From NCBI RefSeq assembly GCF_036634195.1, contig NZ_JAZIFY010000001.1:5156501-5220500 (forward strand): a stretch of DNA of 64,000 nucleotides. The letters run 5' to 3'. Made by a program: the position numbers and the translations under genes. Below the pieces are notes generated by a model that saw only the letters and a list, made by a program, of their open reading frames with translations, had not been told where the DNA came from and ran no database searches. Origin of the DNA: Streptomyces sp. P9-A4. GTDB taxonomy: Bacteria; Actinomycetota; Actinomycetes; Streptomycetales; Streptomycetaceae. Positions 43,594 to 52,217 of the stretch are shown here, in pieces (positions within the stretch are counted from its first letter, which is position 1; each line of letters opens with the position of its first letter).

Positions 43594-45928
43594 TCATGCG
43601 GCGGCCGAACCGGACGGTGGACCGTCGCCGGACAGGAGTGCCACAGCGTTCCCGGCGTCCTGATCAGCGCGTTCGGGCAGGAATCGGCTGGCCTTGCCGT
43701 TCCAGGTGACGACGAGTTCGTCCCTGGCCCGGGTGGCCGCGACGAAGAGCAGGGAGCGCGCCCTCTGCTGTTCCTGGCGGTAGCGGTCGGGACTGGCCAT
43801 CCGGTACGCCTCGATCCGCTGGTCCTGCACCGAGTCGTTGAAGATCAGCGTCCGACGCCGGTCCCTGCCCTCCTCGTCCTTCTTGGGCAGCTCCCCGCCG
43901 GTGAACAGCTGGGTGACCGCGACCGAGGCGAGTGGGGCCACACCGGCACCCAGGAAGCGGATGCCCTGGGCTTGCCCGCAGGCGGGACAGCGGTCCTGCC
44001 GCGCGTACTCGTCCTGGTCGGGGGTGTCGTACCAGACCTTGACGAAGACACCGTTCTCCGGTGCCTCGGCGATCGAGCCGTCGGCGCGGAACACCTCGTC
44101 GGGGTCGATGCGCCGCAGTGCCTCGCCGCTGTCTTCCAGCACGAGCACGCTCGCCTCGCGGGTCGCGGACCGGCGTCCGCGCCGGGTGCTGCGAGCCAGT
44201 GCCCGGCGCGCCTGCTCCGCGGCCTCGGCGGGGGTGGCCGCGATGAGGGCCCGGACCCGGGCCTTGCCGCTGCCCACGCTCTGCCGGTAGATGTGGTCCG
44301 GCGCGCTCTCCAGTGACATGGGGTTGCGCTCGGGGCAGATGGCGCTCCAGCCGGAGCGTCCGCAGTGCCGACAGTACGCGGACGGCAGCCGCCCGGAGCG
44401 TGCCACCGAGTGGCGCCGTTCCTCCTGCGCGGCGGACGCGACGGCAGCGGCGGCGGCCTGATCGGTGTCCGACCAGGAGAAGACCGGCCGGGGCGCGACG
44501 AACCGCAGTACTCGGGACAGGGACCGAACCCACAGGTGCGTCTCGACGAGCAGCAGCGGCCGCTCCCGGTCCGCGGAGGCATCCGGATCGCGGGCCACCG
44601 AGATCAGGGCGACGAACCGGGCCAGCGCCTCGGCGGCGATCTCGGGATCCTGGATCGCGGCCACGCGCCACGCGGAGCTCGTGGGGAAGGCGCCGAGTAT
44701 TTCCACGGCGGTCAGCGGCTGGTCCACGTCCCGCGCGAGCAGCTCGTGCATCAGAGGATGGGCCAGCAGCCGGCGCCCGAGCTCGCGGGGGTCCGAGGCA
44801 TCGCAGCCGAGGACGGCCTTGGCGATCGCGTCCAGACCGTCCGGGCTCGCGGCGGGATCGGGCAGGGCCGCCAGCTCGGCGGGGGAGGGCAGCGGCAGGG
44901 TCAGGTCCGCAGGACGGAGGAAGGCGTTCAGATCCCGCCGGTCCTCCCCGATGACCGCATCGTCGGGGAACCGCACGCCGAACACCTGCGAGGCCACGTC
45001 GAGCATCGCCCGCGGCCCGGCCCCGCCCACCACCTGCTTGTCCTTGACCGCGGCCTCGCCGAGGGTCGCCGAGGTCGCCACCGGGCAGATCGACCCGAGC
45101 GGCCGTCCCTCCTCGGCCGCCCCGAGGACCGCACCGAGCCGGCGCAGCAGCATGGCCACGTCGGTGCCCTGGGCGCCGTCGTAGGTATGGAACTCGTCGA
45201 TCACGATGTACGCCACGTCGGCGTCCGCCCACAGCGGGGCGTCCTGCTGCCGCTGGAGGAGGAGGTCGAGCATCTTGTAGTTGGTGATCAGGATGTCCGG
45301 CGGATTGCGCCGGATCTCGGCCCGCTCGACCATGACCCGGCCGTAGGGGGAGCCGTTCTTCGTCGAACTGGCCTCACCGATGTAGAGCCCGGCGGTGACG
45401 TCGGCGAGCCGCTCGTCCTTGTCCAGGAGATCACCGAGTCGGCCGGCCTGTCGCCCGCCAGGGCGTTCATCGGATACAGCAGGACGGCCTTGACCCCCGG
45501 CTTCCCGGCCGCCTTCGCCCGCCGGCAGTGGTCGATCACGGGGAGGAGGAAGGACTCGGTCTTGCCGGAACCGGTACCCGTGGTGATCAAGGTCGGCAGC
45601 GGAACGTGCCCGCCCTTGGTCGTGAGCCGGGCGAAGGCCTCGGCCTGATGCGCGTACGGCCGGAAATCACCGCCCTGCCACCAGTCCAGGTGCTGCTGCC
45701 AGTCGCCCTCGGCGGTCCGGAAAGGCTGCCGGATCCGGAGGTAGGGCCCGCGGAAGAGGCCGTCGGCGGGATCGGTCAGGAAGTCGGTGAGCGCACGCTG
45801 GGTCTCGGGCTCGGCGAGGCGAAGGTCGTGGTCAGATACTCGACCGTCGTATCGCGCAGTGCCTTCGGCAGGTGGGGTACGAGGTACTCCCAGGAAGGGG
45901 CGTGGGCCGAGGGCGGTGGTTGCCGCAC
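43594..45928 (-). pseudogene. DEAD/DEAH helicase (DUF1998/YprA-like) with UvrD-type C-terminal tail, broken
   Basis: The likely original start is GTG 45928 (RQPPPSAHAPSWEYL). The first frame break is near 45817, between YLTTTFA and AEPETQR. A second is near 45450, between MNALAGD and QAGRLGDLLDKDE. Each is repaired by adding one C. Helicase motifs: TTGTGSGKTES (I), LLYPMNALA (Ia), VIDEFHTYDG (II) and VATSATLG (III). Two Cys pairs (CRHC, CPAC) follow. Near 43815 the family segment TLIFNDSVQD passes directly into SLLFVAATRARDELVV, which is motif VI of UvrD-type helicases. So an internal deletion seems to have fused two neighbouring helicase genes. Relatives occur in DISARM and Druantia-type defence loci. 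Confidence 0.75.
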
Positions 45929-45966
45929 CGTCCCGCCGGGGGCGCGCGGCGGGGGACGGGGCGGAT

Positions 45967-47151
45967 GTCAGAGCGCTTGCCGACGAGATCGGGTCCTCGT
46001 TGGTTCGGGCGATCAAGGAAGCCGCCGCTGATGACTTCGGCCGGGTGAGGAATGAGCGCGCTCTGGCCCTCAGCTGGTACGCCTTCTCGCTCGAATATAT
46101 GGAGGCGCGTTGGGTGCAGGTCGCGGCGAAGACCCGGAGCGAGACCAACGATGCTCTGTGCTCGATCACCGAGGCCATGCTCCGAAGGACGCGAGGCCGG
46201 CCGGATGACGAGTTGTTGCGGCGGGCGTTGCGAAACTGGGCGTTCGTGGTGCCCCGTCCCGATGTGCGCAAGGCGCCCACAGAGGTGCGGCTTGCCCTGG
46301 GCTGGGTCGCCCGGGCCTCACGCCCCCTGGATGACCTGCTGGACCCAGCCGTGATGCGCGGTGTGCTGCAGGCCCTCCGGCTGAAGAGGGACGGCACGGT
46401 CGCGGCTGCCGAGACGCAGCGGCGCAAGCGGATGACGTTCGTGAACGCGGTGCGGTACGCGATCGAGCTAGGTCAGCTCCGCGCCGATCCACTGGCCAAC
46501 ATCAGCTGGCGCATCACCGAAACCGTTCCGCAGGTCGATCCCCGGGTGGTCGTCAATCCCGTGCAGGCCCGGAGCCTGCTCTGTGCGGTCTCCTACGTCG
46601 GTGGTTACGGGCGGGCGCGGGGGCGGAGGCTGGTCGGCCTCTTCGCCGGGATGTACTACGGGGGCTGCGGCCGGCCGAAGCCGTTGCGGTTACGTTGCCG
46701 GACTGCGAACTGCCGACAGAGGGGTGGGGCAGCGTGGTCCTTCATGCCAACGCCCCTCCGTCGGCAAGAAGTGGACCGACAGCGGCCGGAATCACGACCT
46801 GCGCGGTCTGAAGAGTCGCCCGCCGGGAGGCACGCGTACGGTGCCACTCCCGCACGAACTCGTCAGCCTGTGGCGGGAGAGCGTTGACACCTTCGGCACC
46901 GCGGACGACGGTCGGCTGTTCTTCAACGAGAAGGGCGGCATCGTGGGATCCACCACCTACGACCGTGCCTGGCACGAGGCCCGCGAGCTCGCGCTTTCGC
47001 CGGGCCTGGTGGGATCCCCCCTCGCCGCCCACCCCTACGACCTGCGGCACTCGGCGTAGAGGTCCTCATGACCCGGTATGCGAAGTGCCTTTATGGGCGC
47101 CAGGCCCTCGCGAACAAACGCATCGACGCGCTTCTGGACGAGTACAACTGA
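45967..47151 (+). pseudogene. Tyrosine integrase remnant
   Basis: Recognisable pieces in order: core-binding-domain segments (SWYAFSLEYMEARW; LRRALRNWAFVVPRP), then RGRRLVGLFAGMYYGG. After a frame change come RPAEAVAVTLPDCELP, a second frame change into SVGKKWTDSG, and finally RPYDLRHSA-like PYDLRHSA with the catalytic Arg-His. A stop follows. The C-terminal Tyr segment (VLMTRYAKCLYGRQALANKR) continues to TGA 47151, so about 20-25 codons are lost. The N-terminal ~60 residues are absent. It lies 260 bp from the intact tRNA-Arg, the expected place for the integrase of this element, which can no longer excise by itself. Confidence 0.8.
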
Positions 47152-47356
47152 GGGGCCATCATGACTCCCGTGGAGGATCAGGCGGTCCGCGTAGACCTTT
47201 TGCGTCCCACGCATCTCCCGCGCGAGCGGTTTCACGCGGTCGGGGACGCCCGATCCCGTCGACGTGGCGAGGCAAAACCACCGGTCAGGGACGTGTGAGG
47301 GGCGAGCTGATAGAAAGCGCAACGGTCATACAGGCCGTGTGTCTTTTGGCATGAAC

Positions 47357-47398
47357 AAGAAGCCTCTGACTTGCATTTCTGCAGGTCAGAGGCTTCTT
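47357..47398. terminator. Terminator beside tRNA-Arg, probably carried by the island
   Basis: A 19-bp stem, AAGAAGCCTCTGACTTGCA/TGCAGGTCAGAGGCTTCTT, with one G-U pair and a 4-nt loop lies 18 bp downstream of the tRNA 3' end (the tRNA is on the minus strand). It replaces the original terminator now stranded at 39046-39083. Confidence 0.75.
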
Positions 47399-47409
47399 TA
47401 GCACTTCTC

Positions 47410-47460
47410 GCGAAGTGCCCCCGGCAGGATTCGAACCTGCGCACACGGCTCCGGAGGCCG
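47410..47460. repeat. Right attachment repeat within tRNA-Arg
   Basis: Identical over 51 bases to 39098-39148. Forty-five of these bases are the 3' part of the functional tRNA-Arg, so integration left the tRNA intact. Confidence 0.85.
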
Positions 47461-47487
47461 TTGCTCTATCCCCTGAGCTACGGGGGC
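47416..47487 (-). tRNA. tRNA-Arg, anticodon CCG
   Basis: A 72-nt cloverleaf on the minus strand: acceptor GCCCCCG/CGGGGGC, D-arm GCTC/GAGC, anticodon stem ACGGC/GCCGT with loop CTCCGGA (anticodon CCG, reading CGG), T-arm GCAGG/CCTGC with TTCGAAT, discriminator A. CCA is not encoded. It is the integration site of the island at 39-47.4 kb. Confidence 0.95.
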
Positions 47488-47647
47488 GTGCGCCGCGTTC
47501 GGCGGCGACGGGTTGAACACTACCAGCTCCTGGGGAGTGGCTGTGAACAGGTATTTCCGGGGTGTCACCAGGGGCTGGGTCCTCCGCACGGGTCAGAAGT
47601 GGGCAAAACCCGGACGCGGTTGTTCTGGGCGGCCTACTCTCGTTCGT

Positions 47648-48181
47648 GTGTCAGGCGTGTCCGGTCGGGTGCTCGTTGTCGATGACAACAAGGTGATCCG
47701 GCAGTTGATCAGGGTCAATCTCGAACTCGAGGGGTTCGAGGTCGTGACCGCGGCCGATGGTGCCGAGTGTCTGGATGTCGTGCACCGGGTCCGTCCCGAT
47801 GTCGTCACCCTCGACGTCGTCATGCCCCGCTTGGACGGGATCAAGACCGCCGAGCGATTGCGGGCCGACCCGAGGACCAGTCATCTGCCGGTCGCGATCA
47901 TCAGTGCCTGCGGGGAGCACGAGGTCGCCGGCGGGGTCGCCTCCGGCGTCGACGCCTTTCTCGCCAAGCCCTTCGAGCCCACCGAACTCGTCCGCGTCGT
48001 GCGCCAGCTGCTCCACCGTGAGCGTCGCGAGCGGCCCGAGGCCGGCGGGTCCGCCGGATCCGACGGGCCCGACGGGGGAGAGGACCCGGCCGCAGCCGAC
48101 GACCGCCCGATAGACGACCGCCCCACGAACGACCGGCCGTTCGACGGCCGTACCTCCCAGAACGCGTCCGGTCACTGCTGA
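47648..48181 (+). CDS. CheY-like single-domain response regulator with disordered tail
   Basis: A 177-residue protein with one receiver domain (residues ~7-125): acidic pair D12-D13 in VVDDN, phospho-acceptor D56 in TLDVVMP, S86 and K107 in LAKPF. No output domain. The last ~50 residues are Asp/Arg/Pro-rich, with DDRP repeats. It may act by protein contact, like other stand-alone receivers. GTG 47648 is chosen (an alternative is GTG 47657); no ribosome site is evident and a leaderless mRNA is possible. No cognate kinase is adjacent. It lies between tRNA-Arg and the ArgS-related gene. Confidence 0.9.
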   Translation: MSGVSGRVLVVDDNKVIRQLIRVNLELEGFEVVTAADGAECLDVVHRVRPDVVTLDVVMPRLDGIKTAERLRADPRTSHLPVAIISACGEHEVAGGVASGVDAFLAKPFEPTELVRVVRQLLHRERRERPEAGGSAGSDGPDGGEDPAAADDRPIDDRPTNDRPFDGRTSQNASGHC

Positions 48182-48334
48182 GGGTGAGCGCCACGGTGAC
48201 GTGACGTGGCGTGACGGGTGATCGAGGGTGTGGCGGCAGGTCCGCCGGAGGGTGGCCCATCGCGCCCCCCCCGCCGACACCTCCACCCTGCCCGCATGCC
48301 GAAACCGGTTCGCGTTCCCACCCCCCTCCTCCCC

Positions 48335-48340
48335 TAGGCT
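48335..48340 (+). promoter_or_regulatory. -10 box for a probable leaderless mRNA
   Basis: TAGGCT ends six bases before GTG 48347, so transcription should start at the start codon. No good -35 is seen at 17-18 bp in the C-rich upstream region. Confidence 0.4.
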
Positions 48341-48346
48341 TGACCC

Positions 48347-49363
48347 GTGACCCCCGCGGACCTCTCCCTCACCGTGCTGCACGCCGTGCGCCGTGCGGTC
48401 GACGACGGTGCGCTGCGGGTCGACGTGCCTCCCCGGGTCAAGGTCGAGCGGGCCCGGCCCGGTGGTGCGGGGGAGTACGCCAGCAACATCGCCCTCACCC
48501 TCGCCGGGCCCTCCGGACGCAGCGCCCTCGATGTCGCCGGGATCCTGCGGGAACGCCTCCGTGACGTCCCCGGGCTCCGATGCGTCGAGATCACCGGGCC
48601 CGGATTCCTCAACTTCATCCTGCGGCGCGACGCCGCCGGCGAGCTCGTCCGGGCCGTCCGGGACGCCGGAGCCGCGTACGGCAGCGGTACCGCCCTCGCC
48701 GGGACCACCGTCCGCTTCGCCGACCCGAAGGACACGGCCGGGCCGCGCGCCGCCCTCGTCACCCGGACCGTCGTCCGGCTGCTGCGGAGCCAGGGCGCCG
48801 ACGCCGGGTTCGGCGGCACCGAGCGGATCCACGTACGGGAAGGGGCGTACGACTCCGGCGCCCTCGACGGCCTCGGTAGCGACGCCGCCCACTGGGCCCT
48901 GCTCCGCGCCGCGCCCCAGGACCGGCCCCTCGACGGACCGCCCCTCCTCGTCCAGCACGAGCGCAACGCCCTCTTCCGGGTCCGGTACGCCCACTCCCGC
49001 GTGCGGCGGCTGCTCGTCAACGGCGCACAGCTCGGCGTCGTCCCCTCGTACGGCGACGGCGACGCACCCGCACTCCTCGGCACCGCCCTCCCGGCAGCCG
49101 AAGACCCCGTTCTCCTCGGCGCCCTCCGCGACCACCCCCCCGTCCTCCTGGCCGCCGCCCGCCACCGCGCCCCCGATCGGGTCGCCCGGCATCTGGAGAC
49201 CATCGCCGACGCGCTGCTCGCGTTCCAGCACGGTGTTCTGCCGCTCGGCGACGAGAAACCCTCGGCCGCCCATCGTTCCCGGCTCGCGCTCGCCGAAGCC
49301 GCCGGGACGGTGCTCGCCGGTGGCCTCTCCGTGCTCGGCATCAGCGCACCCGATCGGATCTGA
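48347..49363 (+). CDS. nrtL: ArgS-related anticodon-binding (DALR) domain protein
   Basis: A 338-residue protein related to arginyl-tRNA synthetase but without its catalytic Rossmann domain. An N-terminal ArgS additional-domain-like part ([21 protein letters not shown]) is followed by a short linker and a C-terminal helical DALR-type anticodon-binding part ([20 protein letters not shown]). No HIGH or KMSKS motif is present, so it cannot charge tRNA. It may be a tRNA-binding cofactor or regulator; streptomycetes keep it beside lysA. The start GTG 48347 sits right behind a TAGGCT box. The lysA gene follows after 11 bp, so they are probably co-transcribed. Confidence 0.8.
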   Translation: MTPADLSLTVLHAVRRAVDDGALRVDVPPRVKVERARPGGAGEYASNIALTLAGPSGRSALDVAGILRERLRDVPGLRCVEITGPGFLNFILRRDAAGELVRAVRDAGAAYGSGTALAGTTVRFADPKDTAGPRAALVTRTVVRLLRSQGADAGFGGTERIHVREGAYDSGALDGLGSDAAHWALLRAAPQDRPLDGPPLLVQHERNALFRVRYAHSRVRRLLVNGAQLGVVPSYGDGDAPALLGTALPAAEDPVLLGALRDHPPVLLAAARHRAPDRVARHLETIADALLAFQHGVLPLGDEKPSAAHRSRLALAEAAGTVLAGGLSVLGISAPDRI

Positions 49364-49374
49364 AAGAGCCAGAC

Positions 49375-50766
49375 ATGAGTCGTTCCGCCCACCCCGCAGG
49401 GCCCCGTCACGCCGATGTCCTCCCCGAGGGCCACTACTCCGCGCCGCCCGCCGACCTCAACGTCCTCGACCCCAAGGTCTGGGCCCGGACGGTGGAGCGG
49501 GACGCGCGCGGTGTCGTCACCCTCGGGGGCATCGGCGTCGACGCCCTCGCCGAGGAGTTCGGCACCCCCGCCTACTTCCTCGACGAGACCGACTTCCGCG
49601 CCCGCTGCCGCGCCTGGGCCGAGGCCTTCGGCAAGGACGCCGACGTGTTCTACGCCGGGAAGGCGTTCCTCTCGCGGGCCGTCGTGCGGTGGCTCCAGGA
49701 GGAGGGGCTGAACCTCGACGTGTGCTCCGGCGGGGAACTCGCCACCGCCCTCTCCGCCGGGATGCCCGCCGAGCGCATCGCCTTCCACGGCAACAACAAG
49801 AGCGAGGACGAGATCCGCATCGCCGTCGAGGCCGGCGTGGGGCGGATCGTGCTCGACTCCTTCCAGGAGATCGTGCGGGTCGCGCACATCGCCCAGTCCC
49901 TCGGGAAGCGGCAGCGGGTGCAGATCCGCGTCACCGTCGGCGTCGAGGCCCACACGCACGAGTTCATCGCCACCGCGCACGAGGACCAGAAGTTCGGTCT
50001 CGCGCTCGCCGGCGGGCAGGCCGCCGAGGCCGTACGCCGGGCGCTGAGGCTCGACGGCCTCGAACTCATCGGCATCCACTCGCACATCGGCTCGCAGATC
50101 TTCGACATGGCCGGCTTCGAGGTCTCCGCCCGCCGGGTCGTGCAGCTGCTCGCCGAGGTCCGTGACGAGCACGGGGTGGAGCTGCCCGAGATCGACCTGG
50201 GCGGCGGCCTCGGCATCGCGTACACCTCCGAGGACGACCCGCGCGAGCCGCACGAGATCGCCAAGGCGCTCGGCGAGATCGTGACGCGCGAGTGCGAGGC
50301 CGCCGGGCTCGCCACGCCCCGCATCTCGGTCGAGCCGGGGCGCGCGATCGTCGGGCCCACCGCCTTCACCCTCTACCGGGTGGGCACGATCAAGCCCCTC
50401 GAAGGGCTGCGGACGTACGTGAGTGTCGACGGCGGCATGTCGGACAACATCCGCACCGCCCTGTACGACGCCGAGTACAGCGTCAGTCTCGTCTCGCGGA
50501 CCAGTGACGCCGAGCCGATGCTGTCGCGGGTCGTCGGCAAGCACTGCGAGAGCGGCGACATCGTCGTACGGGACGCCTTCCTGCCCTCGGACCTGGCGCC
50601 CGGCGACCTCATCGCCGTGCCGGCCACCGGCGCGTACTGCCGCTCCATGGCCAGCAACTACAACCACGCGCTCCGGCCGCCCGTCGTCGCCGTCCGTGAC
50701 GGCGAGGCACGGGTCATCGTGCGGCGCGAGACGGAGGAAGATCTCCTGCGTCTCGACGTCGGATGA
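49375..50766 (+). CDS. lysA: Diaminopimelate decarboxylase
   Basis: A 463-residue PLP enzyme that makes L-lysine from meso-diaminopimelate, the last step of lysine synthesis. PLP-binding Lys near residue 96 ([10 protein letters not shown]), [10 protein letters not shown], the phosphate-binding [17 protein letters not shown] and the active-site CESGD are all present. ATG 49375, 11 bp after the ArgS-related gene. It is followed by a 143-bp gap with a hairpin before hom. Confidence 0.97.
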   Translation: MSRSAHPAGPRHADVLPEGHYSAPPADLNVLDPKVWARTVERDARGVVTLGGIGVDALAEEFGTPAYFLDETDFRARCRAWAEAFGKDADVFYAGKAFLSRAVVRWLQEEGLNLDVCSGGELATALSAGMPAERIAFHGNNKSEDEIRIAVEAGVGRIVLDSFQEIVRVAHIAQSLGKRQRVQIRVTVGVEAHTHEFIATAHEDQKFGLALAGGQAAEAVRRALRLDGLELIGIHSHIGSQIFDMAGFEVSARRVVQLLAEVRDEHGVELPEIDLGGGLGIAYTSEDDPREPHEIAKALGEIVTRECEAAGLATPRISVEPGRAIVGPTAFTLYRVGTIKPLEGLRTYVSVDGGMSDNIRTALYDAEYSVSLVSRTSDAEPMLSRVVGKHCESGDIVVRDAFLPSDLAPGDLIAVPATGAYCRSMASNYNHALRPPVVAVRDGEARVIVRRETEEDLLRLDVG

Positions 50767-50802
50767 TGAAATAGTCGAGTGATGAAATAGATGTCTCAGG
50801 AT

Positions 50803-50831
50803 CCGGACGAGGGGCTGAAACCCCCGTCCGG
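50803..50831 (+). terminator. Hairpin between lysA and hom
   Basis: CCGGACGAGGGG (50803-50814) pairs with CCCCCGTCCGG (50821-50831) with one bulge and loop CTGAAA. Just upstream, TGATGAAATAG occurs twice (50764-50774, 50780-50790). It is probably a terminator or attenuator separating lysine from threonine genes. Confidence 0.55.
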
Positions 50832-50852
50832 TGAGTGAGACTGGTTCCACCG

Positions 50853-50882
50853 TTGAGAACCGCAGAGACTCGAACGTAGAGA
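50853..50882 (+). promoter_or_regulatory. Promoter of hom-thrC
   Basis: TTGAGA (50853-50858) and TAGAGA (50877-50882) are 18 bp apart, 28 bp before the hom ATG. Both hexamers fit the main sigma factor well. Confidence 0.5.
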
Positions 50883-50909
50883 TACGAAGTAGTACGAGAA
50901 AGAGGTCGG

Positions 50910-52211
50910 ATGATGCGTACGCGTCCGCTGAAGGTGGCGCTGCTGGGCTGTGGAGTGGTCGGCTCAGAGGTGGCGCGCATCATGACGACGCACGCCGACG
51001 ACCTCGCCGCGCGCATCGGCGCCCCGGTCGAGCTCGCCGGCGTGGCGGTCCGCCGCCCGGACAAGGTCCGTGAGGGGATCGCGCCCGAGCTGATCACCAC
51101 CGACGCCACCGCCCTGGTCAAACGGGGCGACATCGACGTCGTCATCGAGGTCATCGGCGGGGTCGAGCCGGCCCGCACCCTCATCACCACCGCCTTCGAG
51201 CACGGCGCCTCCGTCGTCTCGGCGAACAAGGCGCTGCTCGCCCAGGACGGCGCGACGCTCCACGCCGCCGCCGAGCAGCACGGCCAGGACCTCTACTACG
51301 AGGCCGCCGTCGCCGGCGCCATCCCGCTGGTCCGCCCGCTGCGCGAGTCCCTCGCCGGCGACAAGATCAACCGGGTCATGGGCATCGTCAACGGCACGAC
51401 CAACTTCATCCTCGACAAGATGGACACCTCCGGCGCCGGCTACTCCGAGGCGCTCGACGAGGCCACCGCCCTCGGTTACGCGGAGGCCGACCCGACCGCC
51501 GACGTCGAGGGCTTCGACGCCGCCGCCAAGGCCGCCATCCTCGCCGGGATCGCCTTCCACACGCGCGTGCGCCTCGACGACGTCTACCGCGAGGGCATGA
51601 CCGAGGTCACCGCCGCCGACTTCGCCTCCGCCAAGCAGATGGGCTGCACCGTCAAGCTGCTCGCCATCTGCGAGCGGGCCGCCGACGGCGGGTCCGTCAC
51701 CGCGCGCGTGCACCCCGCGATGATCCCGCTGAGCCACCCGCTCGCCTCCGTCCGCGAGGCGTACAACGCGGTCTTCGTCGAGGCGGAGGCCGCCGGGCAG
51801 CTCATGTTCTACGGCCCCGGCGCCGGCGGCTCTCCGACCGCCTCGGCCGTCCTCGGCGACCTCGTCGCCGTGTGCCGCAACAAGCTCAACGAGGCCAAGG
51901 GCCCCGGCGAGTCCGCGTACACCCAGCTGCCCGTGAGCTCCATGGGCGAGGTCGTGACGCGGTACCACATCAGTCTCGACGTGGCCGACAAGCCGGGCGT
52001 CCTCGCCCAGGTGGCGACGGTCTTCGCCGAGCACGGTGTCTCCATCGACACCGTGCGCCAGCACGTTCGCCAGGACGGAGACGGCGAGGCCTCCCTCGTC
52101 GTCGTCACCCACCGCGCGCCCGACGCCGCCCTCTCCGGGACCGTCGAGGCGCTGCGCAAGCTCGACACCGTGCGCGGTGTCGCCAGCATCATGCGTGTTG
52201 AAGGGGAGTAA
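50910..52211 (+). CDS. hom: Homoserine dehydrogenase with ACT domain
   Basis: A 433-residue NAD(P)-dependent enzyme that reduces aspartate semialdehyde to homoserine. An N-terminal Rossmann fold (LLGCGVVGSE) is followed by the catalytic domain (NGTTNFIL; ADPTADVEGFDAAAKAAILA). A C-terminal ACT domain at about 350-430 (VADKPGVLAQVATVFAEHGV) is expected to bind threonine for feedback control. ATG 50910 with GAGG upstream. The thrC gene follows after 6 bp. Confidence 0.97.
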   Translation: MMRTRPLKVALLGCGVVGSEVARIMTTHADDLAARIGAPVELAGVAVRRPDKVREGIAPELITTDATALVKRGDIDVVIEVIGGVEPARTLITTAFEHGASVVSANKALLAQDGATLHAAAEQHGQDLYYEAAVAGAIPLVRPLRESLAGDKINRVMGIVNGTTNFILDKMDTSGAGYSEALDEATALGYAEADPTADVEGFDAAAKAAILAGIAFHTRVRLDDVYREGMTEVTAADFASAKQMGCTVKLLAICERAADGGSVTARVHPAMIPLSHPLASVREAYNAVFVEAEAAGQLMFYGPGAGGSPTASAVLGDLVAVCRNKLNEAKGPGESAYTQLPVSSMGEVVTRYHISLDVADKPGVLAQVATVFAEHGVSIDTVRQHVRQDGDGEASLVVVTHRAPDAALSGTVEALRKLDTVRGVASIMRVEGE

Positions 52212-52217
52212 GGACCC

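Larger units (their letters stand above)
39098..47460. mobile_element. Integrated island in tRNA-Arg(CCG), 8.3 kb, decaying
   Basis: The element is bounded by the exact 51-bp direct repeat at its ends. It contains an integrase remnant beside the intact tRNA, as tRNA-targeting elements usually do. Cargo: a DUF234-type ATPase, a helicase-associated-domain protein, and a DEAD-type helicase with a UvrD-type tail. Three of the four genes are broken by frameshifts or deletions. No replication, transfer or phage structural genes are seen. It could be a remnant of an integrative element or a defence island. Confidence 0.8.

Noticed and set aside
47035..47322. A 95-codon minus-strand ORF between the integrase remnant and tRNA-Arg
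   Set aside because: It overlaps the recognisable integrase C-terminal coding sequence and shows no family features.
39098..47460. Complete DISARM or Druantia defence system
   Set aside because: Only one related helicase, itself broken, is present; no methyltransferase, DUF1998 partner or phospholipase-like gene is seen.
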